A DNA stretch of 64,000 nucleotides from the NCBI GenBank assembly GCA_030057915.1, contig JASGUC010000027.1, positions 58,705 to 122,704 of the forward strand, read 5' to 3'. The first letter of the stretch is position 1; every line of letters starts with the position of its first letter. The position numbers and the translations under genes are program-made. Shown here one piece after another: positions 24,777-34,669 of the stretch. The notes beneath the pieces were generated by a model. The model worked only from the letters and a program-made list of their open reading frames with translations. It did not search any database and had not been told where the DNA came from. This DNA is from Pseudomonadota bacterium (GTDB lineage: Bacteria > Desulfobacterota > Syntrophia > Syntrophales > UBA8958).

Positions 24777-27194
24777 ATGTCTTCTTCATTAGTTATAGTG
24801 GAATCTCCAACCAAGGTTAAGACCATCAAGAAATTTCTAGGCCCGGATTTCGATGTGCGGGCAACGATGGGCCATGTCAAGGATCTGCCCAAGAGTTCTC
24901 TGGGGATAGATCTGGAGCGCGACTTTACCCCGAGTTACGGCGTAATCGACAGCAGGAAAAAGGTCATCGCCGAGATCAAGAAGGCGGCGCAAAAAGCGGA
25001 GCGCATCTTCCTAGCCCCCGACCCCGATCGGGAGGGAGAGGCTATTGCCTGGCATGTAGCGGAAGAAATCGGCGGCAAAAAAAGGCAGCTTCACCGCGCC
25101 CTCTTCAACGACCTGACCAAGAAGACCGTTCTGGACGCCATCGCCAACCCCCTTGCCCTCGATCGGTCGAAATTCGAGGCCCAGCAGACACGCCGGATAC
25201 TTGATCGTCTCGTGGGTTACAAGATCAGCCCCCTTCTTTGGGAGAAGGTCAAACGAGGCCTCAGCGCCGGGCGGGTCCAATCCGTTACGGTGCGATTGAT
25301 CTGTGATCGGGAGAAGGAAATCGGCGCCTTTGTCTCGGAAGAATACTGGAACATCACGGCCTCCCTGGCCGCCGACGCGCCGCCGCCGTTCGATGCCCGG
25401 CTCGTCAAAATCGACGGCAAGAAGGCAAGGATCGGCGGCGAGGAAGAGGCGAACCGGGTATTGCAGGAGCTGGGGGAGTCGGATTTCGCCGTCGCCGGGG
25501 TGGAAAAGAAAGAGGTCAAGCGCAACCCCCCGCCCCCGTTCACCACCAGCAAACTCCAGCAGGAGGCCTCCCGATGGTTCCACTTCCCCGCAAAGAAGAC
25601 CATGAGCGTGGCCCAGCAACTCTATGAAGGGGTTGAAATCGGCCCGGAAGGCTCGGTGGGACTCATCACCTACATGCGCACCGATTCGGTGCGCATCTCC
25701 GAGGAGGCCCTGCGGGAGGTCAGGGATTACATCCGGACTTCCTACGCCCCGGACTTTCTACCGCCAAAACCGAGGCTCTTCAAAAACAGCGCCTCGGCCC
25801 AGGACGCCCACGAGGCCATTCGTCCTTCCTCGCTCCAATACCGGCCCGCCGACATCAAGGGTTTCCTCACCCCGGATCAGTACCGGCTCTATCTGCTCAT
25901 CTGGAACCGATTCGTGGCCAGCCAGATGTCCCCGGCCCGTTACGATCAGACGGTTATCGACATCACGGCGGGGGCCTATGGACTCCGCGCCCAGGGTTCC
26001 ATCCTGAGATTCTCCGGTTTTTCCGAGGTTTATCGAGAAGGCAAAGACGATAACGGTGGCGAGGCCGAGGATGAGATGGGCAGGATCCTGCCCGAAGTGG
26101 CCGTCGGCGAAGTCCTTAAGCTCACGGCCCTCACCCCGGAACAGCGATTCACCCAGCCCCCACTCCGGTTTTCCGAAGCCACCCTCGTCCGGGAATTGGA
26201 AGAAAAGGGGATCGGCAGGCCCAGCACTTACGCCGCGATTCTCACCACCATCCAGGACCGGGAGTATGTCCGGCTGGAGAAAGGCAGATTTCATCCCACC
26301 GATCTGGGGGTCCTGGTTACCGAACTGCTGGTGGAAAACTTCCCGAAGATCCTCGACGTATCCTTTACCGCCTCCCTGGAAGACCAGCTCGACAAAATCG
26401 AGGAGGGCAAAAACGATCGCATCGCCACACTGAAGGATTTCTACGCCGAGTTCGCCCGGGAACTGCACGCGGCAGCGGGAAAGATGAAGAGTCTCAAGGG
26501 CAAGGGCATCCCCACGGATATGGTCTGCGAAAAATGCGGCAGCCCCATGGCAATCAAATGGGGGAGGAATGGACGTTTCATCGCCTGCACGAACTACCCG
26601 GATTGTAAAAACACCATGAATATTCCCGAGGGGGAAAACGGTTCGGCAAACAAGAACGACGAAGGCGTCCCGGAGCTTGCCTGCGAAAAATGCGGTCGGC
26701 CCATGGTGCTGAAGCAGGGGAGATTCGGCAAGTTCATGGCCTGCTCCGGCTATCCCGAATGCAAGACGACGGTGAAGATAACCGCCGCGGGCGGGGAACC
26801 GGCGGCAGCCAAGGAAGAGGTCGTCACCGACAAGCTTTGCGAACAATGCGGGAAACCGCTGGCGATAAAGACGGGCCGGTACGGCAAATTCCTCGGCTGC
26901 ACCGGTTACCCCGCCTGCAAGGTCATCCATCCCCTGCACCTGGACATCCCCTGCCCAACGCCGGGCTGTGACGGATTCCTTTCGGAACGACGATCGAAAA
27001 CGGGAAAGGTCTTTTACGGCTGCACCCGTTATCCGCATTGCCAATTCACCTCCTGGGATCGGCCCCTCCCCGAGACCTGCCCGCTGTGCAAGGCCCCCTT
27101 TCTGGTGGAAAAGCGCTCCAAAAAGGGCGCCTACAAACGATGTTCTCGCAAGGAATGCAACTACAGGAGCGATTCGACCGATCATGCCACATAA
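24777..27194 (+). CDS. topA: DNA topoisomerase I
   Basis: Type IA topoisomerase relaxing negative supercoils. 805 residues: Toprim domain with IVESPTKVKTIKKFLG and APDPDREGEAIAWH, catalytic Tyr299 in GLITYMRTDSVRIS, and then four or five C-terminal zinc ribbons. The first three ribbons show the CEKCGxPM...CxxYPxC pattern, and the last two are CPTPGCDGFL and CPLCKAPFL. ATG 24777 follows AGGAG. The 3' end overlaps trmFO by 11 nt. Confidence 0.97.
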   Translation: MSSSLVIVESPTKVKTIKKFLGPDFDVRATMGHVKDLPKSSLGIDLERDFTPSYGVIDSRKKVIAEIKKAAQKAERIFLAPDPDREGEAIAWHVAEEIGGKKRQLHRALFNDLTKKTVLDAIANPLALDRSKFEAQQTRRILDRLVGYKISPLLWEKVKRGLSAGRVQSVTVRLICDREKEIGAFVSEEYWNITASLAADAPPPFDARLVKIDGKKARIGGEEEANRVLQELGESDFAVAGVEKKEVKRNPPPPFTTSKLQQEASRWFHFPAKKTMSVAQQLYEGVEIGPEGSVGLITYMRTDSVRISEEALREVRDYIRTSYAPDFLPPKPRLFKNSASAQDAHEAIRPSSLQYRPADIKGFLTPDQYRLYLLIWNRFVASQMSPARYDQTVIDITAGAYGLRAQGSILRFSGFSEVYREGKDDNGGEAEDEMGRILPEVAVGEVLKLTALTPEQRFTQPPLRFSEATLVRELEEKGIGRPSTYAAILTTIQDREYVRLEKGRFHPTDLGVLVTELLVENFPKILDVSFTASLEDQLDKIEEGKNDRIATLKDFYAEFARELHAAAGKMKSLKGKGIPTDMVCEKCGSPMAIKWGRNGRFIACTNYPDCKNTMNIPEGENGSANKNDEGVPELACEKCGRPMVLKQGRFGKFMACSGYPECKTTVKITAAGGEPAAAKEEVVTDKLCEQCGKPLAIKTGRYGKFLGCTGYPACKVIHPLHLDIPCPTPGCDGFLSERRSKTGKVFYGCTRYPHCQFTSWDRPLPETCPLCKAPFLVEKRSKKGAYKRCSRKECNYRSDSTDHAT

Positions 27195-28527
27195 CGGCGA
27201 GGCGACCGTAATCGGCGGCGGCCTGGCGGGATGCGAAGCGGCCTGGCAGTTGCTGTGCCGCGGATGCCGCGTTACCCTTTGGGAAATGAAGCCGGAACGA
27301 TATTCTCCGGCCCATTCCTCCCCCGGTTTGGCCGAACTGGTGTGCAGCAACTCCCTGCGGTCGGGGGATCCCCACAGCGGCGCCGGGCTTCTCAAGGAGG
27401 AGATGCGTCGTCTGGGTTCGCTGTTCATGTCCGCCGCCGACCACAGCTCCGTACCGGCGGGCAAGTCTCTCGCCGTGGACCGGCGGCTTTTCTCGGCCCT
27501 TATCGAGGATCGTCTTTTGGCCTGGGGGGAGCGATTCCGCCTCGTTCGCCGGGAGGTTGCCGACCTCCCCGCCGCCCCTACCATTGTCGCCACCGGCCCG
27601 CTCACCTCCGATGCCCTGGCCGGGGCGATCCAACGCCTTACGGGGCGGGAGAGCCTCTATTTCTACGACGCCATCTCCCCAATTGTCACCGCCGATTCCG
27701 TAGATCCGACTCGGAGCTTTTGGGCCTCCCGCTATGACCAATCCCACGCGGAAGGCGCCGGCGACTACCTGAACTGCCCCCTGGACGAGGAAGCCTACCA
27801 TGCCTTTCGGGAGGAGATCCTGGCCGCCGACAAGTTCCCCCTGCACGGATTCGAAAACCCGCGCTATTTCGAAGGTTGTCTCCCCATGGAGGTCCTGGCG
27901 GAACGTGGTCCCCGGGCCCTGCTCTTCGGTCCCATGAAACCCGTGGGACTCATCGATCCCCGCACCGGCAGGCAACCCTGGGCGGTGGCGCAGTTGCGGC
28001 AGGAAAACACAAGCGGCGCCCTGCTCAATATGGTGGGATTCCAGACCAAACTCACCCGGCCGGAACAGGAGCGGATCTTTCGGATGATCCCCGGCCTCGC
28101 CCGGGCGGAATTTGCCCGGTACGGGAGCATCCACCGCAACACCTTCCTCAACTCCCCGGGCTTGATCAACGACCGCCTGCAGCTCATCTCCCACCCCCAT
28201 CTCCTCTTCGCCGGGCAGTTGACCGGGGTGGAGGGATACATAGAGTCGGCGGCCATGGGCCTTTACGCCGGCCTCAGCCTTGGGAGGGCGCTGACGGGGG
28301 GACAACTGTCGCCGCCTCCCGATACGACGGCCCTGGGAAGCCTGATCCGACATATCACCACCGCAAGGAAAAACGACTTTCAGCCCATGAACGTCAACCA
28401 CGGCCTCCTTCGCCCCTTGTCCCTCAGGATAAAAAAAAGGGAGCGGGGGCGTGAATACGCCCTCCGCTCCCTCGCCGATCTTTCCGCCTGGATGGCCGCG
28501 CAGGGGATCGAGGCGGCGGCCCGATAA
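27184..28527 (+). CDS. trmFO: Folate-dependent tRNA (uracil-54-C5)-methyltransferase TrmFO
   Basis: Makes ribothymidine-54 in the tRNA T-loop using methylenetetrahydrofolate and FADH2. 447 residues. Seen: FAD site VIGGGLAGCEAAWQLLCRG, LVCSNSLRSGDPHSGAGLLK, LYFYDAISPIVTADSVD, and GQLTGVEGYIESAAMGLYAG near the C-terminus, all family hallmarks. ATG 27184 lies within the topA end, consistent with the frequent topA-trmFO pairing. Ends 2 bp from the convergent crotonase gene. Confidence 0.96.
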   Translation: MPHNGEATVIGGGLAGCEAAWQLLCRGCRVTLWEMKPERYSPAHSSPGLAELVCSNSLRSGDPHSGAGLLKEEMRRLGSLFMSAADHSSVPAGKSLAVDRRLFSALIEDRLLAWGERFRLVRREVADLPAAPTIVATGPLTSDALAGAIQRLTGRESLYFYDAISPIVTADSVDPTRSFWASRYDQSHAEGAGDYLNCPLDEEAYHAFREEILAADKFPLHGFENPRYFEGCLPMEVLAERGPRALLFGPMKPVGLIDPRTGRQPWAVAQLRQENTSGALLNMVGFQTKLTRPEQERIFRMIPGLARAEFARYGSIHRNTFLNSPGLINDRLQLISHPHLLFAGQLTGVEGYIESAAMGLYAGLSLGRALTGGQLSPPPDTTALGSLIRHITTARKNDFQPMNVNHGLLRPLSLRIKKRERGREYALRSLADLSAWMAAQGIEAAAR

Positions 28528-28529
28528 CG

Positions 28530-29321
28530 CTACCGGCCCTTGAAAATGGCCGTTCGGCGCTCGACCAGGGACATGACCCCTTCCATCGCATCCTCCGTCT
28601 TCATGATCTTCAGGAGCTTCGGCATGATCTCCCGTACACCTGCGGCAAAGCCCTCATAGGCCGCCGTCTTGGCCAGCGCGAGCGTGGCCTGCACCGCCAG
28701 CGGCGCCTGGGCGGCAATCTTTTCCGCAATCTCCAACGCCTTCCCCATCTGTTCTCCCGGCGCGACGATTTCCTGGACCAGCCCGAAACGATAGGCATCC
28801 TGGGCGGTGAATTCGTCTCCGGTGAGGAGGTAGCGCATGGCGTTTCCCCATCCCGCCGTCCTGGGCAGTCGGATCGTCCCGCCGCCGAAGGGGAAGATGC
28901 CCCGCTTCACCTCCAGTTGGGCAAAGCGGGTATCGGCGGCGGCAACGACGATATCGGCCGCCAGGGACAGCTCCGTCCCCAGGGTATAGCACCGTCCCTG
29001 CACGGCGATCACCAGAGGTTTGGAAAGCATGCGGCCGTGCGCCGCCCAGGGGTCCACCGCGCCTTCAGGGATAAAGGGTTCCCCCTTGGCCACGTGGGGC
29101 GCCACATCTCCCAGGTCGAGACCCGCCGTGAAATGGTCGCCGTCGGCATACAGAACGGCGCAGCGCATCTCCCGGTCCTCCTCGTACTCCCCAAACGCCC
29201 GGGAGAGATCCACCAGCATATCCCAGGTAAAGGCATTCATCTTCGCGACGCGATGCACACCGATTAAAAATACATGACCCCTCTTTTCCCTGCTTATGGT
29301 TCCTTCCTTGATCTCACTCAT
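28530..29321 (-). CDS. Enoyl-CoA hydratase/isomerase (crotonase) family protein
   Basis: 263 residues of crotonase fold. It has the oxyanion-hole segment DGDHFTAGLDLGDV, then LGTELSLAADIV (first catalytic Glu) and QLEVKRGIFPFGGGTIRLPR (second catalytic Glu). Both glutamates of classical enoyl-CoA hydratase therefore seem present. It probably acts in acyl-CoA (beta-oxidation or fermentative) metabolism; exact substrate unclear. Good AAGGAG site before ATG 29321. Monocistronic and divergent from the sensor kinase. Confidence 0.88.
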   Translation of the reverse strand: MSEIKEGTISREKRGHVFLIGVHRVAKMNAFTWDMLVDLSRAFGEYEEDREMRCAVLYADGDHFTAGLDLGDVAPHVAKGEPFIPEGAVDPWAAHGRMLSKPLVIAVQGRCYTLGTELSLAADIVVAAADTRFAQLEVKRGIFPFGGGTIRLPRTAGWGNAMRYLLTGDEFTAQDAYRFGLVQEIVAPGEQMGKALEIAEKIAAQAPLAVQATLALAKTAAYEGFAAGVREIMPKLLKIMKTEDAMEGVMSLVERRTAIFKGR

Positions 29322-29766
29322 GAATCGCTCCTTGTCATCTTAAGGTTCTCCGGGACGGCAGGATATCTCAATCCGCGGCCAAAAATGGCGTCCGCACTCG
29401 GACTCGTCAATGGTATTAGCGAAGAATATGTGTCTTGGCAAGGAATATCCGGGCCATCGTTTCTCGAGGACATGCCCCGCGGCCATCGTTTCAGACCGTC
29501 CCCCCATGACGATCCGCACGCATGAATCAGGGGCCCCGCCCCTATTCTCGCCGAGGAATATCCCTTGACATTAGAAGGCGGCTTCCTTATAAGTGACCGT
29601 GATCAAGGACGTTTTATCAGTTGAGTCCATTGCATAAATAGGCAAATCCGCCGCTCCAGTGATAGCCGGACTCAGGTACTTAATCGAATTTACCGGCTTC
29701 CATAGCAAGCGCGGAATGACCACAGGCAAATTACGGTGGTTCTGCAATTGACCCGGTTCAACGATA
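29322..29766. other. 445-bp intergenic region between crotonase and sensor kinase
   Basis: No convincing gene. It contains a short repeated phrase GGCCATCGTTTC (29452-29463 and 29482-29493), an AGGGGCCCCGCCCCT hairpin near 29529-29543, the kinase promoter, and a leader of about 165 nt. Confidence 0.7.
29565..29593 (+). promoter_or_regulatory. Sigma70 promoter for the hybrid kinase
   Basis: TTGACA, 17 nt, TATAAG (11 of 12 consensus). Predicted start near 29600, 167 nt before the ATG. Confidence 0.65.
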
Positions 29767-32700
29767 ATGACGGAAACGCCTCTATATAATTCCCGAATCG
29801 TCAAGAGTTACTTCGAGTATATCCGGAAGCATCACCCGGACGTGGATGCGGCGTCGATCTTCCGACAGGCGGGGGTAGAGTCCTACCAACTGGAAGACGA
29901 GGGATACTGGCTGACCCAGGCCCAGGTAAACCGATTGCATGAGATCTTTGCCGAGACATTGAACGAACCGGCTATTGCCCGGAAGGTTGGGCAATACATG
30001 CCTTTCAGCAAGGCGTCGAGCACGGTGACGCAATTTATGTTAGGCTTCCTGACGCCCGCGGCGGCGTATATGGTCATCCCAAGGGTTTATCGCCTCATGA
30101 GCCGGGCCTTGAAGATAGAGGCCCGGCAGGTCGGCGATCAGCACGTCGAATTGACGGCCATCCAGAATCCCGGCGTGAACGAGCGCCCGTTCCAGTGCGA
30201 GAACCGCCTCGGCATCCTCGAGGGCATAGCCAAGGTGTTTACCGGCAAGGATGCCCGCATTGAACACGACTCCTGCATGCACAAATCCGGGAATCGTTGC
30301 GTTTATCAAATCTATTGGGAAGAAGCGCCATCGCTTCTCTGGAAGAGGATCGTCCGCTATGGCGCTCTCCTGACCGCCCTGGCGGGCCCCGTCTTGATCT
30401 TGACCCTTCCCGCCCTCCCCGGCGTCGCCGCGACCCTCGCCATGCTCCTTGTCATAACGGCCATGTCCTCTTATCAATTCTTTCTCGAAAGGGAAGAGAT
30501 AAAAAAGATTGTGGAAAATCAATCCGTTGTGGCCAGAGATCTAATCGACGAGATCAATGTCCGCTATAACAACGCCGTCCTCGTCCAGGAGATCAGCCAG
30601 ACATTGGCCAGCATCCTGGACACGGACAGACTGCTGGAATTGACCTTGGCAAAGATCGAAAAACGAATGGATTTCAACCGCGGGCTGATCATGCTGACGG
30701 ATCGGGAACGAACGCGCCTGGTGTATCGGGCGGGATTTGGATACACGGAGGAGGAACGGGAGGCGTTGCAAAACAAAGCCTACCTTCTCGTCGAAGGGCG
30801 GGAGACGGAACCCTTCATCACCTCCTTTCTACGGCAAAAGGCCTTTCTCGTAAACAATCCGCGGGAGCTGGAGAAATCAGCGGACCCGGAGAGCATGGAT
30901 TTCTTGAGGCGGATGGGGGTCAAATCCTTTATCTGCGTGCCGATTATTTACGAAGGACAGGCGAGGGGCATCCTGACCGTGGAAAACAAGCGCTCCCGCC
31001 GACAGATGCAACAGAGCGACCTGAGTTTGCTGTCGGGAATCGCCCTGCAGATCGGCGGCAGCATTCACAGTTCCGAAACATACGAGCTTGTCCGGAAAAG
31101 TGAAGAACGCTTTCGCGCCCTGATCCATAATTTGTCGGATGTGATCTCCCTCGTCGACGCCCAGGGCCGTTTCACTTACAACAGCCCCGCGGCGGAAAGG
31201 ATCTTCGGCTATACCGCGGCGGAGTTGGCCGGCAAATCTTCCCTTTCCTTTATCCATCCCGAGGATGTCCCGAGAGCCGCCAAGGAATTTGCGGCGCTCG
31301 CCGAGGGTACGCATTCCGGCAACCCGGTGCAAATCAGATTTTTGAGGGCGGACGGCGCCTGGAGATCGCTGGAAGCCCTGGGCGGCAATTTTCTCGAGCA
31401 TCCGGGTATCAACAGCCTCGTCATCACCAGCCGCGACATCACCGAACGTATCGAAGCGGAGCGGGAGCTGCGCGAAAGCGAGGCCAAGCTGCAGGCCGTG
31501 TTCAACGAGATCGGCGCGGGAATCGTGATCGTGGACAGGGAAACCAAGACGATCCTCGAGGCGAATCGGACGGCCATCGAGATGACGGGATTGCCGCAAG
31601 GGAAGATCATTGGACGCCATTGTCGGGACCTGTTCCGTCCCACGGAACTCGACGGGTGTCCCGTGGAGGTTCTCGGATGGACCGGCGAGCAGAGGGAAAG
31701 CAGACTCCTCCATGCCGACGGTCGGCATAAGGACATCCTGAAGACGGTTTATCCCTTCGTCATCAAAGGCCGGGCCTGTTATCTGGAAAGCTTTGTTGAC
31801 ATCTCCGACCGAAAACGGGCGGAATCGCTCCTCCGGGAAAGCGAGGAGCGCCTGCGACGGGCGGAAAAGATGGAGGCCCTGGGGACCCTGGCGGGCGGCG
31901 TCGCCCATGACCTCAACAATGTCCTGGGGGTGATCGTCGGCTATGCGGAATTGTCGCTGCGGGGCCTGGATCCGTCCAGCCCGGTCCGAACCCGTCTGAT
32001 GAACGTCATGAAAGGGGGAGAAAGGGCCGCCGCCATCGTGCAGGATCTCCTGACCCTGGCCAGGAGAGGGGTCTCCACCATGGAGGTCTTGAATCTCAAC
32101 GACCTTATCGAAGAGATTCGACAGGCGCCGGAGTGCGCATATCCGTCCGCACGGCATCCCGCCACGCGGATTCGCTTCGACCTTGCCCCGGACCTGTTGA
32201 ATATGCGCGGTTCCTCCAGCCATATCTACAAGTCCATATTGAACCTCATCGCAAACGCCAAGGAGGCCATGCCTTCCGGAGGCGTCTTGACGATCAGGAC
32301 CGCCAATCGGTATCTGGACAAGCCGATCAGGGGATATGACGAGGTTGAGGAAGGCGATTACGTGGTCCTTTCCGTCTCCGACACGGGGGAGGGGATCTCG
32401 CCTAAGGATCTGAAGCATATCTTTGAGCCCTTTTACACGAAAAAGGTCATGGGGAAAAGCGGCACCGGGCTGGGCCTGGCCGTGGTCTGGGGCACGGTGA
32501 AAGATCATCGCGGCTACATCGACGTGGAAAGCGAGGTCGGCGGAGGGAGCGCCTTCACATTATATTTTCCCGTCGTCAGGGAAGGGATCGCCGCGGAGAA
32601 TGCCGGCGGCGGCATTTCCGAATACCTGGGGAAAGGCGAAACGATCCTGGTGGTCGATGACGTGGAAGGGCAGCGTCATCTGGCCGCGGAGATGCTCGGC

Positions 32701-32997
32701 GCCTTGAATTACCGCGTCGAAACCGCCGCCGGAGGCGAGGAGGCCCTCCTGTACCTGCGGGAGCATGAGGTCGATCTCCTTGTCCTGGATATGATTATGG
32801 ACCCCGGCATGGACGGGCTGGATACGTATCGGCAGGCGGCGGCGATCCGTCCCGGGCAGAAGGCGATCATCGTCAGTGGCTTTTCGGAATCCGAGCGGGT
32901 GAGAATGGCGCAGGAAGCGGGCGCCGGCGCCTTCGTGAGAAAACCCTATGTCTTGGAAAGGTTGGGAACGGCGGCAAGGAGAGAACTCGACAGGTGA
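29767..32997 (+). CDS. Hybrid sensor histidine kinase (V4R-like, GAF, PAS-PAS, HisKA, HATPase, REC)
   Basis: 1076 residues. Residues 1-190 form a cytosolic-type sensor: an AraC-ligand-domain-like start, then a V4R-like end with DSCMHKSGNRCVYQIYW. Two hydrophobic helices lie at about 198-245, a short coiled coil and GAF domain at about 250-440, PAS domains at about 445-565 and 570-690, and HisKA with phospho-His714 in GGVAHDLNNVLGVIVGYAEL. The ATPase follows (LNLIANAKEAMPSGG, DTGEGIS, GTGLGLAVVWG), then a receiver with phospho-acceptor Asp1008 in LLVLDMIMDPGMDG. No partner response regulator is adjacent. ATG 29767 lacks a clear ribosome site. Signal unknown. Confidence 0.92.
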   Translation: MTETPLYNSRIVKSYFEYIRKHHPDVDAASIFRQAGVESYQLEDEGYWLTQAQVNRLHEIFAETLNEPAIARKVGQYMPFSKASSTVTQFMLGFLTPAAAYMVIPRVYRLMSRALKIEARQVGDQHVELTAIQNPGVNERPFQCENRLGILEGIAKVFTGKDARIEHDSCMHKSGNRCVYQIYWEEAPSLLWKRIVRYGALLTALAGPVLILTLPALPGVAATLAMLLVITAMSSYQFFLEREEIKKIVENQSVVARDLIDEINVRYNNAVLVQEISQTLASILDTDRLLELTLAKIEKRMDFNRGLIMLTDRERTRLVYRAGFGYTEEEREALQNKAYLLVEGRETEPFITSFLRQKAFLVNNPRELEKSADPESMDFLRRMGVKSFICVPIIYEGQARGILTVENKRSRRQMQQSDLSLLSGIALQIGGSIHSSETYELVRKSEERFRALIHNLSDVISLVDAQGRFTYNSPAAERIFGYTAAELAGKSSLSFIHPEDVPRAAKEFAALAEGTHSGNPVQIRFLRADGAWRSLEALGGNFLEHPGINSLVITSRDITERIEAERELRESEAKLQAVFNEIGAGIVIVDRETKTILEANRTAIEMTGLPQGKIIGRHCRDLFRPTELDGCPVEVLGWTGEQRESRLLHADGRHKDILKTVYPFVIKGRACYLESFVDISDRKRAESLLRESEERLRRAEKMEALGTLAGGVAHDLNNVLGVIVGYAELSLRGLDPSSPVRTRLMNVMKGGERAAAIVQDLLTLARRGVSTMEVLNLNDLIEEIRQAPECAYPSARHPATRIRFDLAPDLLNMRGSSSHIYKSILNLIANAKEAMPSGGVLTIRTANRYLDKPIRGYDEVEEGDYVVLSVSDTGEGISPKDLKHIFEPFYTKKVMGKSGTGLGLAVVWGTVKDHRGYIDVESEVGGGSAFTLYFPVVREGIAAENAGGGISEYLGKGETILVVDDVEGQRHLAAEMLGALNYRVETAAGGEEALLYLREHEVDLLVLDMIMDPGMDGLDTYRQAAAIRPGQKAIIVSGFSESERVRMAQEAGAGAFVRKPYVLERLGTAARRELDR

Positions 32998-33130
32998 CTA
33001 TCCGCCCTTGTCGGGATGCGCCGATCCCGCCCTGGGGCGGCCCGCCCCAGGCCGCCTCCGGCGCCATCCGCTCACGACGGGAAACGACGATTGAAGGTCC
33101 CCGTTTTGTACCCCCGGCCCATTCTTGGAC

Positions 33131-33160
33131 AAAAATGGGTTGCGAAATATTTCGTAACCC
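33131..33160 (-). terminator. Terminator downstream of tRNA-Pro
   Basis: Minus strand GGGTTACGAAA and TTTCGCAACCC pair with one mismatch around a 2-nt turn, followed by ATTTTTG. Confidence 0.75.
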
Positions 33161-33170
33161 TCGATTTTAT

Positions 33171-33247
33171 TGGTCGGGGCGGAGGGATTTGAACCCCCGG
33201 CATCCTGCTCCCAAAGCAGGCGCGCTACCAGGCTGCGCTACGCCCCG
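33171..33247 (-). tRNA. tRNA-Pro (TGG)
   Basis: Acceptor CGGGGCG/CGCCCCG, anticodon stem CCTGC/GCAGG with loop TTTGGGA (anticodon TGG), T-arm GGGGG TTCAAAT CCCTC, discriminator A, CCA encoded. Likely read through from the amidase-rdgB unit. Confidence 0.95.
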
Positions 33248-33280
33248 ACGTCCAGAAAATGGATCGCTCCCGCCGCTCGC

Positions 33281-33901
33281 TCAGCGGCTGCATCCAGGAA
33301 AGACAAGGCCCCGCAAGTACTCTTTCAAGGCCCGGACAGCCTGCGACCGGTGGCTGGCAAGATTCTTTTCCTCCGGCGTCATCTCCGCCACCGTCTTTCC
33401 CAAAGCGGGCACATAGAAGAGCGGATCGTAGCCGAAGCCGTTGCCGCCGCGCAGGCCATCCCAGATCTGCCCCGGCCAGCGGCCGGCAAATTCCTCGTAG
33501 GTCCCATCCGGCCGGCAAAGGACCAGAACGCAGCGAAAGGCGGCCGACCTCTCGTCCGCGGGAACCCCCCGCATCTCGGCAAGGAGTTTCCGGTTGTTTT
33601 CTTCGTCTGTCGCCTCCTCTCCGGCATACCGGGAGGAATATATCCCCGGGGCGCCGTTGAGTCGGTCCACCTCCAGACCCGAGTCGTCGGCCAGGGCCGT
33701 CTTGCCGGTATAGGCGGCGAGGCCGCGGGCCTTTTTCAGGGCGTTGGCCAGGAAGCTGTCGCCGTCCTCCACAATCGCCGGGGCCTCCGGATAATCGCTC
33801 AGGGAGAAAATCTCCAGGGGCAGACCGGCGAGCATCGCCCGAATCTCCTCGACCTTGCCCTGATTCCTGGAGGCGATAACCAATTGATACGTATCCGCCA
33901 T
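33281..33901 (-). CDS. rdgB: XTP/dITP diphosphatase (RdgB/HAM1)
   Basis: House-cleaning pyrophosphatase removing dITP and XTP. 206 residues with the family landmarks LVIASRNQGKVEEIRAML, TALADDSGLEVDRLNGAPGIYSSRYAG, GGNGFGYDPLFYVP and EMTPEEKNLASHRSQA. Its ATG follows directly on the amidase stop with no gap, indicating coupling. Confidence 0.96.
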   Translation of the reverse strand: MADTYQLVIASRNQGKVEEIRAMLAGLPLEIFSLSDYPEAPAIVEDGDSFLANALKKARGLAAYTGKTALADDSGLEVDRLNGAPGIYSSRYAGEEATDEENNRKLLAEMRGVPADERSAAFRCVLVLCRPDGTYEEFAGRWPGQIWDGLRGGNGFGYDPLFYVPALGKTVAEMTPEEKNLASHRSQAVRALKEYLRGLVFPGCSR

Positions 33902-34597
33902 TCAGATTCCTTCCCGAATCCCCCGGGCGATCGCCCGGGCAATGTCCATCCGGACTTTTTCGTCTTCGATCTTCTTCCGATTCTCCTTGTTGGTCATAAA
34001 ACCGATCTCGACGATCACCGCCGGGACATTCAGCCCCTCCAGCAGCGGTAGTGGCGCATCCCGAAGCCCCCGGTTTTCCCTGGGGAAGATTCCCGCCAGT
34101 TGTCTCTGGATATGTTGGGCCACCCGGACGCTGTCGTTTAGATGCTTGTTCTTGGTCATATCGCCAATGATCGCCGCCGGATCGTTCCGACCCTCCTTTC
34201 CGGTTTTAAAACCGGGAAAATACAGTTCGTATCCCCGGGCCTTGCCGCTGAAGCCCCCATTGGCATGGAGGCTGATCACCAGGGCGGGATTGGTCTTCCG
34301 GATCAATTCGCTCCGCTCTTTAATCGAGAGATCCTGGTCCGAGTTTCTCGTAAGGGACACCTGGCGAAAGCCCGCCGCGACCAATTCCTTCCGCAGGGCC
34401 AAGGCGAGGCGCAGGTTCAGATCCTTCTCGTAGCCCCGATCCCCGATCTTGACCCCCAGGTCCGATCCGCCGTGTCCGGCGTCGATGAAGATCACCCGGT
34501 CGCCCTGCTCCGGCTGGGACCGGGAAAGTCCGGGCATCCCGAGGACAAGGGCGGCGCAAACTATCGTGAACAAAGCTATTATCCTGAATCTATTCAT
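33902..34597 (-). CDS. N-acetylmuramoyl-L-alanine amidase (Amidase_3)
   Basis: Zinc amidase that cleaves the peptide stem from muramic acid in peptidoglycan. 231 residues with a signal peptide (about 1-27, MNRFRIIALFTIVCAALVLG). Zinc-site motifs are seen in IDAGHGGSDLG, YEKDLNL, LVISLHANG and VIVEIGFMTN. It lacks AMIN or SPOR targeting domains, so it is a minimal exported amidase. Transcribed with rdgB and probably tRNA-Pro. Confidence 0.92.
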   Translation of the reverse strand: MNRFRIIALFTIVCAALVLGMPGLSRSQPEQGDRVIFIDAGHGGSDLGVKIGDRGYEKDLNLRLALALRKELVAAGFRQVSLTRNSDQDLSIKERSELIRKTNPALVISLHANGGFSGKARGYELYFPGFKTGKEGRNDPAAIIGDMTKNKHLNDSVRVAQHIQRQLAGIFPRENRGLRDAPLPLLEGLNVPAVIVEIGFMTNKENRKKIEDEKVRMDIARAIARGIREGI

Positions 34598-34622
34598 AAG
34601 TTTTACCCTTAAGCGCGGGCGC

Positions 34623-34652
34623 TACATACTTCATATCGTCCCCGCATGTCAA
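34623..34652 (-). promoter_or_regulatory. Promoter for the amidase-rdgB unit
   Basis: Minus strand TTGACA, 18 nt, TATGTA, starting about 25 nt before the amidase ATG. The MITE copy at 34670-34774 lies just upstream of the -35 box. Confidence 0.55.
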
Positions 34653-34669
34653 CACCGAAAATCCCTCAG

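Noticed and set aside
29274..29525. 83-codon plus-strand frame in the crotonase-kinase gap
   Set aside because: It begins inside the crotonase start region, has no ribosome site and no recognisable content.
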